Assembly (NCBI RefSeq): GCF_021568285.1
Contig: NZ_JAKGTQ010000006.1
Span: forward strand, 62,001 to 126,000
Reading direction: 5' to 3'
Source of the DNA: Rheinheimera sp. UJ63
Lineage (GTDB): Bacteria; Pseudomonadota; Gammaproteobacteria; Enterobacterales; Alteromonadaceae
Length of the DNA stretch: 64,000 bases
A program made the translations under genes and the position numbers. Shown here one piece after another: positions 37,601 to 46,419 of this stretch (the first letter of the stretch is position 1; every line of letters begins with the position of its first letter). The notes below the pieces were generated by a model. It made no database searches. It saw only the letters and a list, made by a program, of their open reading frames with translations, and was not told the DNA's origin.

Positions 37601-39074
37601 CATCTAAGTCATCTGTAAATACAAAAAGCTTGCTTCCATAAGTACCTTTTGAAACAGAGTGATTTTTAGTATCCATCATTCTTTGAAACAACATGGTAGT
37701 CTGAATGGTCGTAGAAAGTAACGCGGCTTGAGATACGGGGTCACCTCGCAGAGCCAAAAGGTACTCGGCGCCCTCCTCTAGCATTTCGGATTCTAATGGT
37801 TCAATTGCTTCAACCTGTTCATCAGTTACACCTGTGAATGTAGCAAAAAATTTAGATGCATTATTTAATGTTGCTGACAACCCCACGAAATGTGGTGAAG
37901 AATTCGTGTATTTCATCCATCTCTTTAACAAATAGGACGTCTGAGCCCCAGTGGAGCCTTCATAAGTATGCACTTCATCTAAAAGAACTAAGGGAATAGA
38001 TTGGTTGTTAGCACCAAATAGATGATTAGAATAACCATCTCCTAAATGTTGGTTTAACATTTCAGTGGTTGTGAACAAGATATCAGGCGCAGGAGATTCT
38101 CTTGTTAGCGCAATGACATCTCCTTCGTGTCTCGCACCACAAACTCCACAAATTAGTGCTTCTTTGTTAGTGTCAAAATCTTCTTTTTTCCATTTTAATA
38201 CGCCGGAGCAGTTACACTTCAACATATTGTAAGAAACGCTGCCCTTGTTCATTTCTTTTTTTAGTAGTTCTTTACTCCAAGTATCACCAAAAAACGTTCC
38301 AATCCTAATTTTTCGAGTGTTGTTTCTTTGCAAAAAAGGATCTAGCTTCCTTGCTTGGTGAAAGGTTTCCTGAAATTGGTCTTTTAGTAACTCTTTTCTA
38401 GGATAGATTGCTAAGATTCTTACTTTACTTTCTTGGTTTTGAGTGAGTTCGACTGCCAAATTGGCTAGTGCTGGCAAATAAAATGAGAGTGTTTTGCCAC
38501 TACCTGTTCCCGCACAGACTATCGTTGCAGAGGTAGTGTTCTTTTTTTTAGTCAGTTTGTTAAGAATTCTTATTGTCGCTCTTTTTTGAAATCCAGAAAG
38601 CATCAACTTATGACTACCTTCAAGCATGGCACAGAGCGATTCTCTATATTTTTCGCTTAACTTATTCGATTTGCATACCTCATCAACAATGAAGTTAGGT
38701 GCGATATCCCTTTTTGGATATGTTCTCGCTCTACGTATAAATCTGTAGTCAGAAACGAGAGTCTTAGTATTCTGTAAACTTTGTCCATGGAACCACTGTC
38801 GCAACTTTTTAGAAAGGTGAACAGACTCAGCCATTCTGGAACGGTAGGCATCGGGAGAAAAAATATCAGCTACAGAAAAAATTAAACATCTCTTTAATAA
38901 TTCAAAAAATATATCTTGAGCATTTTGTGAGGTTTGAGACTTTATAATTTCAAGTATTTCACTCTTATTATGTCGCACTTCAGTATCGCCCCAAGCCAAC
39001 AACCGATACTCTCTCTGCTCAATAATGTCTAGACAATCATCTAGACAACGTCGAAGATCTTCTTCATTTATCAT
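34662..39074 (-). CDS. dpdJ: DpdJ: giant DEAD/DEAH-type helicase
   Basis: 1470 residues. Superfamily 2 motifs are clear: Walker A CAGTGSGKT near residue 190, DEVH (VLLDEVHTYEG) near 360, LSATLNN near 395, and the C-terminal motif IQRKGRAGRTRG near 628. A zinc-binding insertion lies between the first two (CNCSGVLKW...ICGVCGARH). The C-terminal 800 residues are unassigned. The layout is like DISARM or Lhr-type defence helicases. In the Dpd system DpdJ belongs to the restriction arm. It starts 17 bases after dpdI. Confidence 0.9.
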   Translation of the reverse strand: MINEEDLRRCLDDCLDIIEQREYRLLAWGDTEVRHNKSEILEIIKSQTSQNAQDIFFELLKRCLIFSVADIFSPDAYRSRMAESVHLSKKLRQWFHGQSLQNTKTLVSDYRFIRRARTYPKRDIAPNFIVDEVCKSNKLSEKYRESLCAMLEGSHKLMLSGFQKRATIRILNKLTKKKNTTSATIVCAGTGSGKTLSFYLPALANLAVELTQNQESKVRILAIYPRKELLKDQFQETFHQARKLDPFLQRNNTRKIRIGTFFGDTWSKELLKKEMNKGSVSYNMLKCNCSGVLKWKKEDFDTNKEALICGVCGARHEGDVIALTRESPAPDILFTTTEMLNQHLGDGYSNHLFGANNQSIPLVLLDEVHTYEGSTGAQTSYLLKRWMKYTNSSPHFVGLSATLNNASKFFATFTGVTDEQVEAIEPLESEMLEEGAEYLLALRGDPVSQAALLSTTIQTTMLFQRMMDTKNHSVSKGTYGSKLFVFTDDLDVNNRLFEMMADAEGWEHAFKKLKPTKIPLAFLRSSKHPEFDTQKEQMDALGQNWSNCERIGHAMNEHARARVARTSSQDTGVDRDAEITIATASLEVGFNDPEVGTVIQHKSPRGMASYIQRKGRAGRTRGMRPWMITVLSDYGRDRIAFQRYESLVEPRIKSSKLPIDNSHIQKMQACLATLDWLSKKVGKTNLWAKLKKPQVDTTKTYFTNLRNVLETLNTNEQTINELKKYLMAALALSDEKIQQVFWQGPRSLRMDFIPNLLHKIETEWSVNGIKWKGLTTNGSPMPDFFPPTLFSELVLPSLNVCTLRGKKDERKQEWHDLPLFQGLKEFAPGRVSKRYSVNNSNESDWLVPETFSPTPGQDMKCSVEVQEAFGESAEPTKKIKLDLNCSIEIFKPKELFAKRLENKNITDKSNAFLNWGSDFFVDSDSHQFKIPQSSDWFEFLRSVCFFRHSQMCPIELTRYSTGSEATIKFKTGDSSNIDFNWVNNGSPVGVGTVFYVDGVSWKFHFSEQRLTELLKDPVLLKSLRGIYVEALFKESALFKNQFQGGWVLDCVTTAIYYLSHSQGRTIKSVIESISEPDIKRVICSIPLEVFQLKEVDEGNTEEQVLQKDIIGFLSNDNNLASLKPLLQFLYEENLATNNFVSWFRNILANTLCGGISATLHSLLPDVSETDINVDFEWARDNLTVWLTENEAGGVGIVSRFEEFYIDDPLSVLNHLSRSFEIGEYEQVNYDMHQLLIQLKKNKELEDAIKGFRQAYCYSERVSALMLLRSAISKLGIAQTHSFNSLMHTRLLKAGSTPKNDEELLDWLTQWEELENKFHLEIPLVAMAYLIAKKIEPKGEVNKLKDKVLALLWPKGQAIRQTSIQFYNRFAKTPNVFERLAVTRLFKDKVRFIEYTSNWKQDLLIALSSKDQGKVELRLGFEDVDKLNSIIFQINTVAIEYLGLLFHTRIIKIFRQKNYLSMHLEIAETIQ

Positions 39075-39091
39075 AGATACTACTTTCCTAA

Positions 39092-39892
39092 TTATTTTCT
39101 TTCTACCTTGAAATTCGTTAATTTACTGTTGGCGTTAAGCCATTCCAGAACTTTAGGAGTCAGTAAATCCAAAGTTGCTGGTTCAAATCGAGAGTTCAAG
39201 GCCTTAAAAAACCTTGCAACATCTTCCGGAAAGTCGGAAACATCAAATTGTGCTTTCAATTTCACCAATGAATCACGTAACCCCTGAATTTTAACTGCAC
39301 AATCCATCGTGACTATTCTAGTTTGCTTGAGTTTTTCTAAATTAGAAATATCGCTATTAAATTTTTGATAGTTTTCCTTTTGGGATGGATTATGTTTCTG
39401 ACTCTCTAATACCTGCTCTTCAATAAAAACACGTTTATCTATCAGCGTTAACCACTCATTCCAACAGTATTCATTGGCCTCTTTTATTCTTGCCAATAAT
39501 TCTTTTAATACGTCGCGAGCATGGATATATGAATCTTTTTGTTGGACTATATAATTTTCCTTTTCCCACGCTTGCTCAAACTCTTTAAACTTTGCAATAG
39601 CTTTGTCAATTAAAACAGTTAACTCCTGATTGAATACAATAGAACTAACACCATTTCGATACACACCACTTTCAGAGAAAACTAACGAATAGTCTGGTGT
39701 TTCATCTAATATATTGTTCACAAAATTCAAAGCCTGAATAAATTCAAATTGCGCATAGAGTTTATCATTAACAGCACGTAATTCACTGTAAATGACCTGG
39801 TTACCTTCAATTATTACTTCATTCTGTTGGGAGTTATCTGCCAAAAGAATCTCTGATTTAAAGGTGGCAATTCTTTCCTTCAAGCTATTCAT
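39092..39892 (-). CDS. dpdI: DpdI: coiled-coil protein of the Dpd restriction arm
   Basis: 266 residues, mostly helical with long heptad-like stretches (IDKAIAKFKEFEQAWEKENY, SDISNLEKLKQTRIVTMDCA). No enzyme motif. Position between the DpdH ATPase and DpdJ, with a 4-bp overlap with dpdH, matches dpdI in the known gene order. Likely a structural partner of DpdH; this is inference. Confidence 0.75.
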   Translation of the reverse strand: MNSLKERIATFKSEILLADNSQQNEVIIEGNQVIYSELRAVNDKLYAQFEFIQALNFVNNILDETPDYSLVFSESGVYRNGVSSIVFNQELTVLIDKAIAKFKEFEQAWEKENYIVQQKDSYIHARDVLKELLARIKEANEYCWNEWLTLIDKRVFIEEQVLESQKHNPSQKENYQKFNSDISNLEKLKQTRIVTMDCAVKIQGLRDSLVKLKAQFDVSDFPEDVARFFKALNSRFEPATLDLLTPKVLEWLNANSKLTNFKVERK

Positions 39893-42800
39893 TTACAATC
39901 GTTCTCCGTGAACGTAGTTAAGTGTGAAAGTGTTTGGTTTAAATTAAGATTGGTATTTTTTATACCTTGATTGAGTGCACTCAACTGATGTTTACCAACA
40001 GTATTATTGACTGATTGTATTTTCGGTAATGCTAGCCTTTCAAAAGTTTCCCATTGCGAAAGAACTTTTGACAATAAGGTAATGAGTCCTCCATCAAGGT
40101 TGGCTAGTATTTCAATCTCTTTTTGCTCATCTTCAACGGTTATTAGCTTGATGGCATTTTTAACCTCAATCCAACTTAAAGTTTCAAGCAATATTTTGAT
40201 ATCCTGATTGGCCGTTTTACGTTTTAGGATTTCATCTGGATAAAATCCCAAATCTTGAATAGATTTGTAAACTTCTCTTATATCTTCAAGTAAATCTTGA
40301 AATTCCTCTTTGTTCTCACAATCGCTAATAAACATTTTTATTTTAAGGAGGTTAGGCTTTATTTCATCGATTGCCGCTTTCTTAAGTCGCCGCAATGCTG
40401 GATCAAGCTTCTCCTCGCCATTTTTTCTGGCTTCTTTGATTGCAGCCTTTAATATGTCTGAGTCGATAGCAACATTTTCAATAAGAACAAGACTGGACCA
40501 AACTTTTTGCGTATCATCCCATTGGTCTAACAAAGCAGTCCTTAATTGTTCGAAACCAGAATTTAACGGTTCCTTTAGAATCGATTTGATGTGTACACTT
40601 TTCATTAAAAGCGTATTTTCAAGACTACCTTGCTCTTTTAGTCCTAAACCATTTAGCAACATCAACTGCTTATCCACCGAGCGTACTAAATACTTCTTAC
40701 GTAACGCCTTGAGAGCGACCTTTAAAACATGTGGAACCCATTTTTCAGCGAAATTTTTATAATAAGCAAAATCTTCATATCCTTTTTCATAATTCCACCC
40801 CGTAGATGGGTTATCTTTGTTAGTCCTGTGATAGCGAATTATCGCCAGTGCAGTCCGTTGTAGTACATTCGAAGACTTTTCATCATAGAAATCATGCTCT
40901 GAGCAAAATTCAACTAACGGTAAAGCATTGTTATTATTTGAGTTTGGTAGGCTAATTAAAAAGAGTTTATCTGACTTAAGAATTGCTTCAATGGCTGTTT
41001 TTTTTGTTTTTCCCACCTCAAATACTTTACTATTTTCAAAACCAGTCCATTCAGAAAGTGGAGATTCTTCAATCATTGTATAGAGTTGGCTTCTGAAGAA
41101 GTTCGCCAACTTAGAATCGATAGGTGCCTCATTGTTGAACCATTTCCCAAGTTGCTCCTCCAATAAATCCGCCTTATTTGGGGCAGGAATAGGTACGGGC
41201 TCAGGCGGTTTCTGTGGTGCTACCACAATAGGGCGTGGTGTAGGGATATGAATTTCACTTCCTAAGTAGGGAGCGAGTTCTGGTAAATTGAATGAAATAG
41301 CAACTTCTTTGGGTAAAGCTGATTTCAAAGCTTCCATGCTAGATTTGTCTGACCAGATTGAACAAAGTGTTATAGCTTGTTGCGGAGTCGAAAGACCCAA
41401 ATTGCTCAATTCAGCTAGAAGTGTTGGTTTGCGCTCTTTAAGTTCAACATTCTTAGGAAATATACCCGCTTCATAATCGTTTCGTTGATATCTTAAAATA
41501 TTAAGTAAAATATCATTTAACACATCTCGTGGATTAAAGATTAACGAACCGGAATCGTTGGAACAATACCATTTGGCAAGATTTACTATGGCCTCTTTAT
41601 TAAACGGGAAAAGTGGGATCTGTAAAGAAGATTTACCGAATGCTTCCAAACACAAGCTATCACTCTCATCTAACTCGTCATTCCATATAGGAATATTATC
41701 ATCCCAATTCTCAAGGCTAATGACATCCTGTAATTGGGACTTCCCATAGCGAGCCGCATTTAAATACCGACTACAAAAGTCGACTATTTTAGTAGGGATA
41801 TCTTCTTGGCTGTCCTGATTATTTTTGATTTGCCACTCAAATTTTGCTCTCGTTCTAATAGTGTTTTGTCTTCTTGTATAACCGCTGTAGCCACTTGTAA
41901 CAGCGAGTACTGATTTCAGAGTGCATAATTCATCTTTAGCCTCCTCTAACAGGCAATCTATCAAGACATCTTCGATAGCCGAAATTGCAGCGAGATCTTC
42001 CACTAAAATAACAAGGGTTTGATTACGAGCTTTTAGGTGCTTTCTTATTTCTTTAAATAAATCTTGAAAGTTACCACTGCCAAATTGAAATAATTGTTGA
42101 AAAGCAGTTTGTGAGGCGCGGCCAACCCCTTCATTTATTATTTCTAAAGCCTTTTTACTTCGCTCGGGGCTGTCTAATCTAAGTGCACTTAACGCTTTAC
42201 GAGCTGGTAACGACAAATCATCTATTTCAATCTCTTCAATCATCGAGTCAAAATCTTTCTGTGACAAAGCAAATTCTTTTTGGTGCAACTCTTCCTCTGT
42301 TGCCCCTTTTATCCACCTAGTTGCTATATTGTAAATATAACTATCATCACCAATGAGTCTTGATTTAAATTCAATATCGTCAACTAAATTAGGGAGTTGT
42401 TTAGCAAATTGTATCCTTTTTATTACTTCTTGTGCTTCAGCAGAACCAGGTTGGCAGTTATCCAAAAGTTGAACACTCTCTTCACCAATATCCTGAATGC
42501 CATGTTTTAAGTGAGTACCAAAAAGATCAGCTATTTTCCTAGCGACTAGAGTATTTCCGACTTCGTCTACCTGTTTTCGCGCGTTTTCAAAAACATCTCC
42601 TTCCAAACCGTTAAGAAGAAGGTGAAGGGTCTGTCTTAAACTTGCATTCTTCGGGATTCGCACTATCTGCCAGTTTTCTTCCTGAACTATTTTCTCATTT
42701 TTAAGCTTCGCATGTAGCCACCTTATGAGGTGTGATTTACCTAACCCTGCATCAGCAACGATAGGAATAGGCCTATCAATTCTTAAAAAATGTTCTAGAA

Positions 42801-42963
42801 GGTCCTTTTCGGTAGCCTCTTCTTCGAATGTATTGCTACTAAATTTTGTCAACTGCATCGGTTCATGAACAGCCAGCAATGCCTCATCAGAGAGTTCTTC
42901 AGCTTCAGTTTTGATACAATCAATTACGTTTTGTACAGATGGCCAGTATCTTTCTAAACTCAT
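39889..42963 (-). CDS. dpdH: DpdH: large P-loop ATPase of the Dpd restriction arm
   Basis: 1024 residues. Walker A is VADAGLGKSHLIRWLH near residues 72-83; a Walker B-like strand LVILVEDLAAISAIED is near 318. A proline-rich linker (PTPRPIVVAPQKPPEPVPIP) near 580 separates the ATPase part from a long helical C-terminal part. STAND- or BREX-like ATPase architecture is possible. Overlaps dpdG by 4 bases and dpdI by 4 bases (ATGA), so translation is coupled. Confidence 0.85.
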   Translation of the reverse strand: MSLERYWPSVQNVIDCIKTEAEELSDEALLAVHEPMQLTKFSSNTFEEEATEKDLLEHFLRIDRPIPIVADAGLGKSHLIRWLHAKLKNEKIVQEENWQIVRIPKNASLRQTLHLLLNGLEGDVFENARKQVDEVGNTLVARKIADLFGTHLKHGIQDIGEESVQLLDNCQPGSAEAQEVIKRIQFAKQLPNLVDDIEFKSRLIGDDSYIYNIATRWIKGATEEELHQKEFALSQKDFDSMIEEIEIDDLSLPARKALSALRLDSPERSKKALEIINEGVGRASQTAFQQLFQFGSGNFQDLFKEIRKHLKARNQTLVILVEDLAAISAIEDVLIDCLLEEAKDELCTLKSVLAVTSGYSGYTRRQNTIRTRAKFEWQIKNNQDSQEDIPTKIVDFCSRYLNAARYGKSQLQDVISLENWDDNIPIWNDELDESDSLCLEAFGKSSLQIPLFPFNKEAIVNLAKWYCSNDSGSLIFNPRDVLNDILLNILRYQRNDYEAGIFPKNVELKERKPTLLAELSNLGLSTPQQAITLCSIWSDKSSMEALKSALPKEVAISFNLPELAPYLGSEIHIPTPRPIVVAPQKPPEPVPIPAPNKADLLEEQLGKWFNNEAPIDSKLANFFRSQLYTMIEESPLSEWTGFENSKVFEVGKTKKTAIEAILKSDKLFLISLPNSNNNNALPLVEFCSEHDFYDEKSSNVLQRTALAIIRYHRTNKDNPSTGWNYEKGYEDFAYYKNFAEKWVPHVLKVALKALRKKYLVRSVDKQLMLLNGLGLKEQGSLENTLLMKSVHIKSILKEPLNSGFEQLRTALLDQWDDTQKVWSSLVLIENVAIDSDILKAAIKEARKNGEEKLDPALRRLKKAAIDEIKPNLLKIKMFISDCENKEEFQDLLEDIREVYKSIQDLGFYPDEILKRKTANQDIKILLETLSWIEVKNAIKLITVEDEQKEIEILANLDGGLITLLSKVLSQWETFERLALPKIQSVNNTVGKHQLSALNQGIKNTNLNLNQTLSHLTTFTENDCK

Positions 42964-43922
42964 TTTTCTACCCCAAATCTAATGTGACTAACTGGTCTTT
43001 TTTTATTTCCAGGTAGGTTCAACTGCATTGTTTTTTCAGCATCAGATTTAGGCACAAGAAAAATAACCCCCTCAATATTAAGTCGGTACAAAGCCTGAGA
43101 AAGACTTGCCGATAGTTCGTGCTCAGGCAAAGATTTCCAATCTTTTACCTTAGAGCGAATAAGTTCCTCGATGGTGCAGCGATACGCTCCACCATCAATT
43201 ACGGGAAGTATTCCACTTAGTTGAATTAAAAATTCTTCTACTGGCATCTCACTAGCAGCACCTGAATTTTTTAATATTTTGATAACCGCAGGTCTAATTA
43301 AGCGAGTTGGATCAACCACAAGCGTATCTTTGGTTACTTGTTCTAGAAAACCTAAAAGAAGACCATAGTTGGCAAAAGTAGCAGTCTCGGAACTGTTAAT
43401 AGTAAGGCGAGTATCGTTTCCAGATCTTGGTGGTAGATACTTTCCAACGATGGCTTCGATTTCTGTAGGCTTAAAAAAATTACCACCTGCAAATGTAAAT
43501 GAGTCCAGACACAAAAAAAGAGCCATGCCTCGAAGCAGTGGCTCTATTCCAGTTCCATCGACGATATCAAGCTTCTCTTTAAATAAAGTTTGAGTAATTC
43601 TTTCTCCAAGGTTGTCATCACATGAAAACTCTGACCAAGCCTTGATCCCTTCTTCATTTTGCTGCCATAAACCAGTTTCCTTCCAAAAAAATAAAGTTTC
43701 TCTCAGCTTTTTTTCGGGGTTAGTGCTTCTCTTAAACTCTCCCTGAGAATCACACTCCTCATCGATAAAAAGATAATCTGGCATGTTCGATGACAAAATA
43801 GCGGTCAATGGTAAATGTTCTTCGCTTTTATTTTTTTTGGAAAAATGTCGGTTAACCAAACGGTCAATGAAATGTAATGAAGCTATATGGCTGCCTGGAT
43901 TCGCATTGTTTATTACTGACAT
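42960..43922 (-). CDS. dpdG: DpdG: Dpd restriction-arm protein of unknown mechanism
   Basis: 320 residues. No enzyme motif seen. The C-terminal part (EELIRSKVKDWKSLPEHELS, QALYRLNIEGVIFLVPKSD) reads like a winged helix. Named by position between the RecQ-like DpdF and the ATPase DpdH. Starts within the dpdF stop (one-base overlap). It may couple DNA recognition to DpdH. Confidence 0.78.
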   Translation of the reverse strand: MSVINNANPGSHIASLHFIDRLVNRHFSKKNKSEEHLPLTAILSSNMPDYLFIDEECDSQGEFKRSTNPEKKLRETLFFWKETGLWQQNEEGIKAWSEFSCDDNLGERITQTLFKEKLDIVDGTGIEPLLRGMALFLCLDSFTFAGGNFFKPTEIEAIVGKYLPPRSGNDTRLTINSSETATFANYGLLLGFLEQVTKDTLVVDPTRLIRPAVIKILKNSGAASEMPVEEFLIQLSGILPVIDGGAYRCTIEELIRSKVKDWKSLPEHELSASLSQALYRLNIEGVIFLVPKSDAEKTMQLNLPGNKKRPVSHIRFGVEK

Positions 43923-46417
43923 CAGTTTTGTCCTAGCAGATTTCTAAAGTTACTTATTGATAATGACGATGAATAATTTTCGTACCAATTGCGATATTCC
44001 TTACCTGACTCTTTTTGTGACCTTTCTGCAAAGAAATACGTCACCTTCTCTCTAGCCTTTGGTACATCAATTACTTTTGCACTTTCCTCAGCAATCAATA
44101 TGGTAGGCCAGAAGCTCGATTCATCCTCAAATTCTTGAGAAATCCAGAACCGTTCAAAGCCAATTGGTAAGGTTTCTTGGAGCTCTGCCAAAAACCTATC
44201 AGATGCCTGAATACCCGAAATAATATTTTTCACTAACATTGATTTCAGTAAACCTTTCCAATCGAAAATATCATTATTATCGTAGTAAACCATGCACATA
44301 TTCCTGTTAGAAATCAGCGGTTGTAATCTGGGCGTCGAAGTTGCCTGAGATGTATAGTTATCCAGATAGGCTGCCCCTCCAACAGTAGGGGAGAATCCGT
44401 CGCAATTGCGACACCCCCTGCAGGCTCGCTGTGCAGGTACATGATTAATCGAATAGTATTTAGACAGCGTTTTACAAAGTGTTACTGAGTTATTTTCTAG
44501 GTACTGCCTCAAAACATTAAATCGGTCATTCTGCACAGTTAACTCACGTTCTCGGTATCTATTAATTTCAGTTTCCCAATAATCCTTTTTCAGTGCTTTG
44601 GGCTCTAACAACTCTATTACTATTGTTTCAGAATAATCTTCCCAGAACTTTTGAAATTGTAATTGTTCATAACTTTCATCTGACGTTGAAGGTAATTTAG
44701 GAACTTCATAGTATATTTTGATAGCGCCAGCGCGCTGCATAAACAGCAAGGTCAACCAATTCCACTCGCTATTTTTATCGCTCATTTGGCCTAATTTATT
44801 TCGAAAAAATGAGGTGTTTAGCTTATAAATATCATCACTTTCAAACAAATCACCTTCGGCAGACTGTTTGCGCTTGAACATATCCATCCATCGTTCAAAT
44901 CCTAAATCGATTGATATTATTTTTTCTCTATTAACACCTTGGGCAATATCTAACTGTTCATGATGATAAATCATTAACGCTATTGCTGAGTCACCATTAC
45001 GACCTGCTCTTCCTATTTCCTGATAATACCTATCAATGTTATCTGGAACACTAGCGTGTAGAACTGTTTTAACATCCGCTTTATCCATCCCGACACCAAA
45101 AGCAGACGTTGCTACAATGATGTCGTATTGGTTGCTCTTCCACTTTTCTATGATTCTTTTTTTTTCTTCATTTTTGGTGTCGCCGTCAAACTTAGCAACC
45201 CTGGTACATCCGTATTCCTTTAACTTCTTGTGCACTTCATCAGCTTCAGACTTTGTTGTGGTATATAAAATCAATGGTTTCGGCAATAAAAAAGTATATT
45301 TACACACCGTGCAAAGATGCTCATGCCTATTAACTTTTAACACAGAGCTTTTAATTTCTGGGCGAAGAAAATTACCATTGACGATAATGGGATCGCTAAC
45401 TCCATCACCATAAACTTTATTGATTGCCTCTATATTCGATTGAGTAAACGTTGCCGACATCAGGACAGTATTAAACTTACTTTTTGAAACCTTTCTGAGT
45501 GTTGCTAGCAATGCTCCAAATTTTTGAAAGTCTGGCCTAAAATTGGTGCCCCAACTATCAATTAGATGAGCCTCATCGACAATAATTTCTGCAATTTGAT
45601 CGCTACGCGATAATGAAAAAAGCAAATAAAGTAAACTTCCAGTAAGTGATTCTGGTGATGTAAAGAGAACTTTCTGACGGCCCGTTTGCATATTTAACTT
45701 TATTTCTTCTCTCTCTTCCTGAGTTAAACTTGCATGCCAACAGTAATTGGATACAACTGGAATGCCACAGTGATGAATTATTTCTTTAGCTCTGTCCGCT
45801 TGTTCTATTGACAAACCAACAGTAGGAAGAATAACAATGGTGTTAGCAAGCGCCCTTTGGAATAGTATAGAGGCGTGTGAAATCAGGGTTTTACCACATC
45901 CTGTTGGCAAATTTACAAAGATAGTTGAACCTTTTTTAGCGGTAAGGCACGTCCGGACAGCCAATCTCTGACCTGCCGTTTGGTAATTGTTATATCCCAG
46001 CCCATCAAGTTTAATTTTTAAACACGCATCTAGTTGTACGGGTTCCGTTTTTCTTTTGTTTTGCAGGGTATAAACATCTAAATCGTGCTCGTGAAGACTG
46101 TCTTGATCAAGTTGTAATAAATTAGTCCCTTGTCTTTGAATCAAACCTGTTTTTTTAGCAACTTCTAACTCTTGTCCTCTCAATTCTCGTGGAAAGGCGA
46201 AACTACTGTAGTTTTGATCAGTTGTCCGCTGAATGGATACTAAGAAGTCTTTTATAGCTAACATAGTATCTACTGAATTGATGTTTTCGGATTTCAGAGT
46301 TGTAAGAAGTCTGTTAAAGAAAAAATTATCTTGAAAGGTGGAATGGCGTTTTGACACCTCTTTAGTCACAGACTCGTACTCACTCTCATTTAATCTCAAT
46401 GACTTTACTTCAGACAC
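43922..46417 (-). CDS. dpdF: DpdF: RecQ-like DNA helicase
   Basis: 831 residues. Helicase motifs: PTGCGKT near residue 161, VDEAHLI near 276, MSATFT near 310, VGMDKADVKTVLH near 450, and the RecQ motif RYYQEIGRAGRNGDS near 465. Cysteines CRGCRNCDGF near 665 make a RecQ-type zinc site. Part of the DNA-restriction arm, where it is expected to process unmodified DNA. Starts 2 bases after the dpdE stop. Confidence 0.92.
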   Translation of the reverse strand: MSEVKSLRLNESEYESVTKEVSKRHSTFQDNFFFNRLLTTLKSENINSVDTMLAIKDFLVSIQRTTDQNYSSFAFPRELRGQELEVAKKTGLIQRQGTNLLQLDQDSLHEHDLDVYTLQNKRKTEPVQLDACLKIKLDGLGYNNYQTAGQRLAVRTCLTAKKGSTIFVNLPTGCGKTLISHASILFQRALANTIVILPTVGLSIEQADRAKEIIHHCGIPVVSNYCWHASLTQEEREEIKLNMQTGRQKVLFTSPESLTGSLLYLLFSLSRSDQIAEIIVDEAHLIDSWGTNFRPDFQKFGALLATLRKVSKSKFNTVLMSATFTQSNIEAINKVYGDGVSDPIIVNGNFLRPEIKSSVLKVNRHEHLCTVCKYTFLLPKPLILYTTTKSEADEVHKKLKEYGCTRVAKFDGDTKNEEKKRIIEKWKSNQYDIIVATSAFGVGMDKADVKTVLHASVPDNIDRYYQEIGRAGRNGDSAIALMIYHHEQLDIAQGVNREKIISIDLGFERWMDMFKRKQSAEGDLFESDDIYKLNTSFFRNKLGQMSDKNSEWNWLTLLFMQRAGAIKIYYEVPKLPSTSDESYEQLQFQKFWEDYSETIVIELLEPKALKKDYWETEINRYRERELTVQNDRFNVLRQYLENNSVTLCKTLSKYYSINHVPAQRACRGCRNCDGFSPTVGGAAYLDNYTSQATSTPRLQPLISNRNMCMVYYDNNDIFDWKGLLKSMLVKNIISGIQASDRFLAELQETLPIGFERFWISQEFEDESSFWPTILIAEESAKVIDVPKAREKVTYFFAERSQKESGKEYRNWYENYSSSLSISNFRNLLGQN

Positions 46418-46419
46418 TA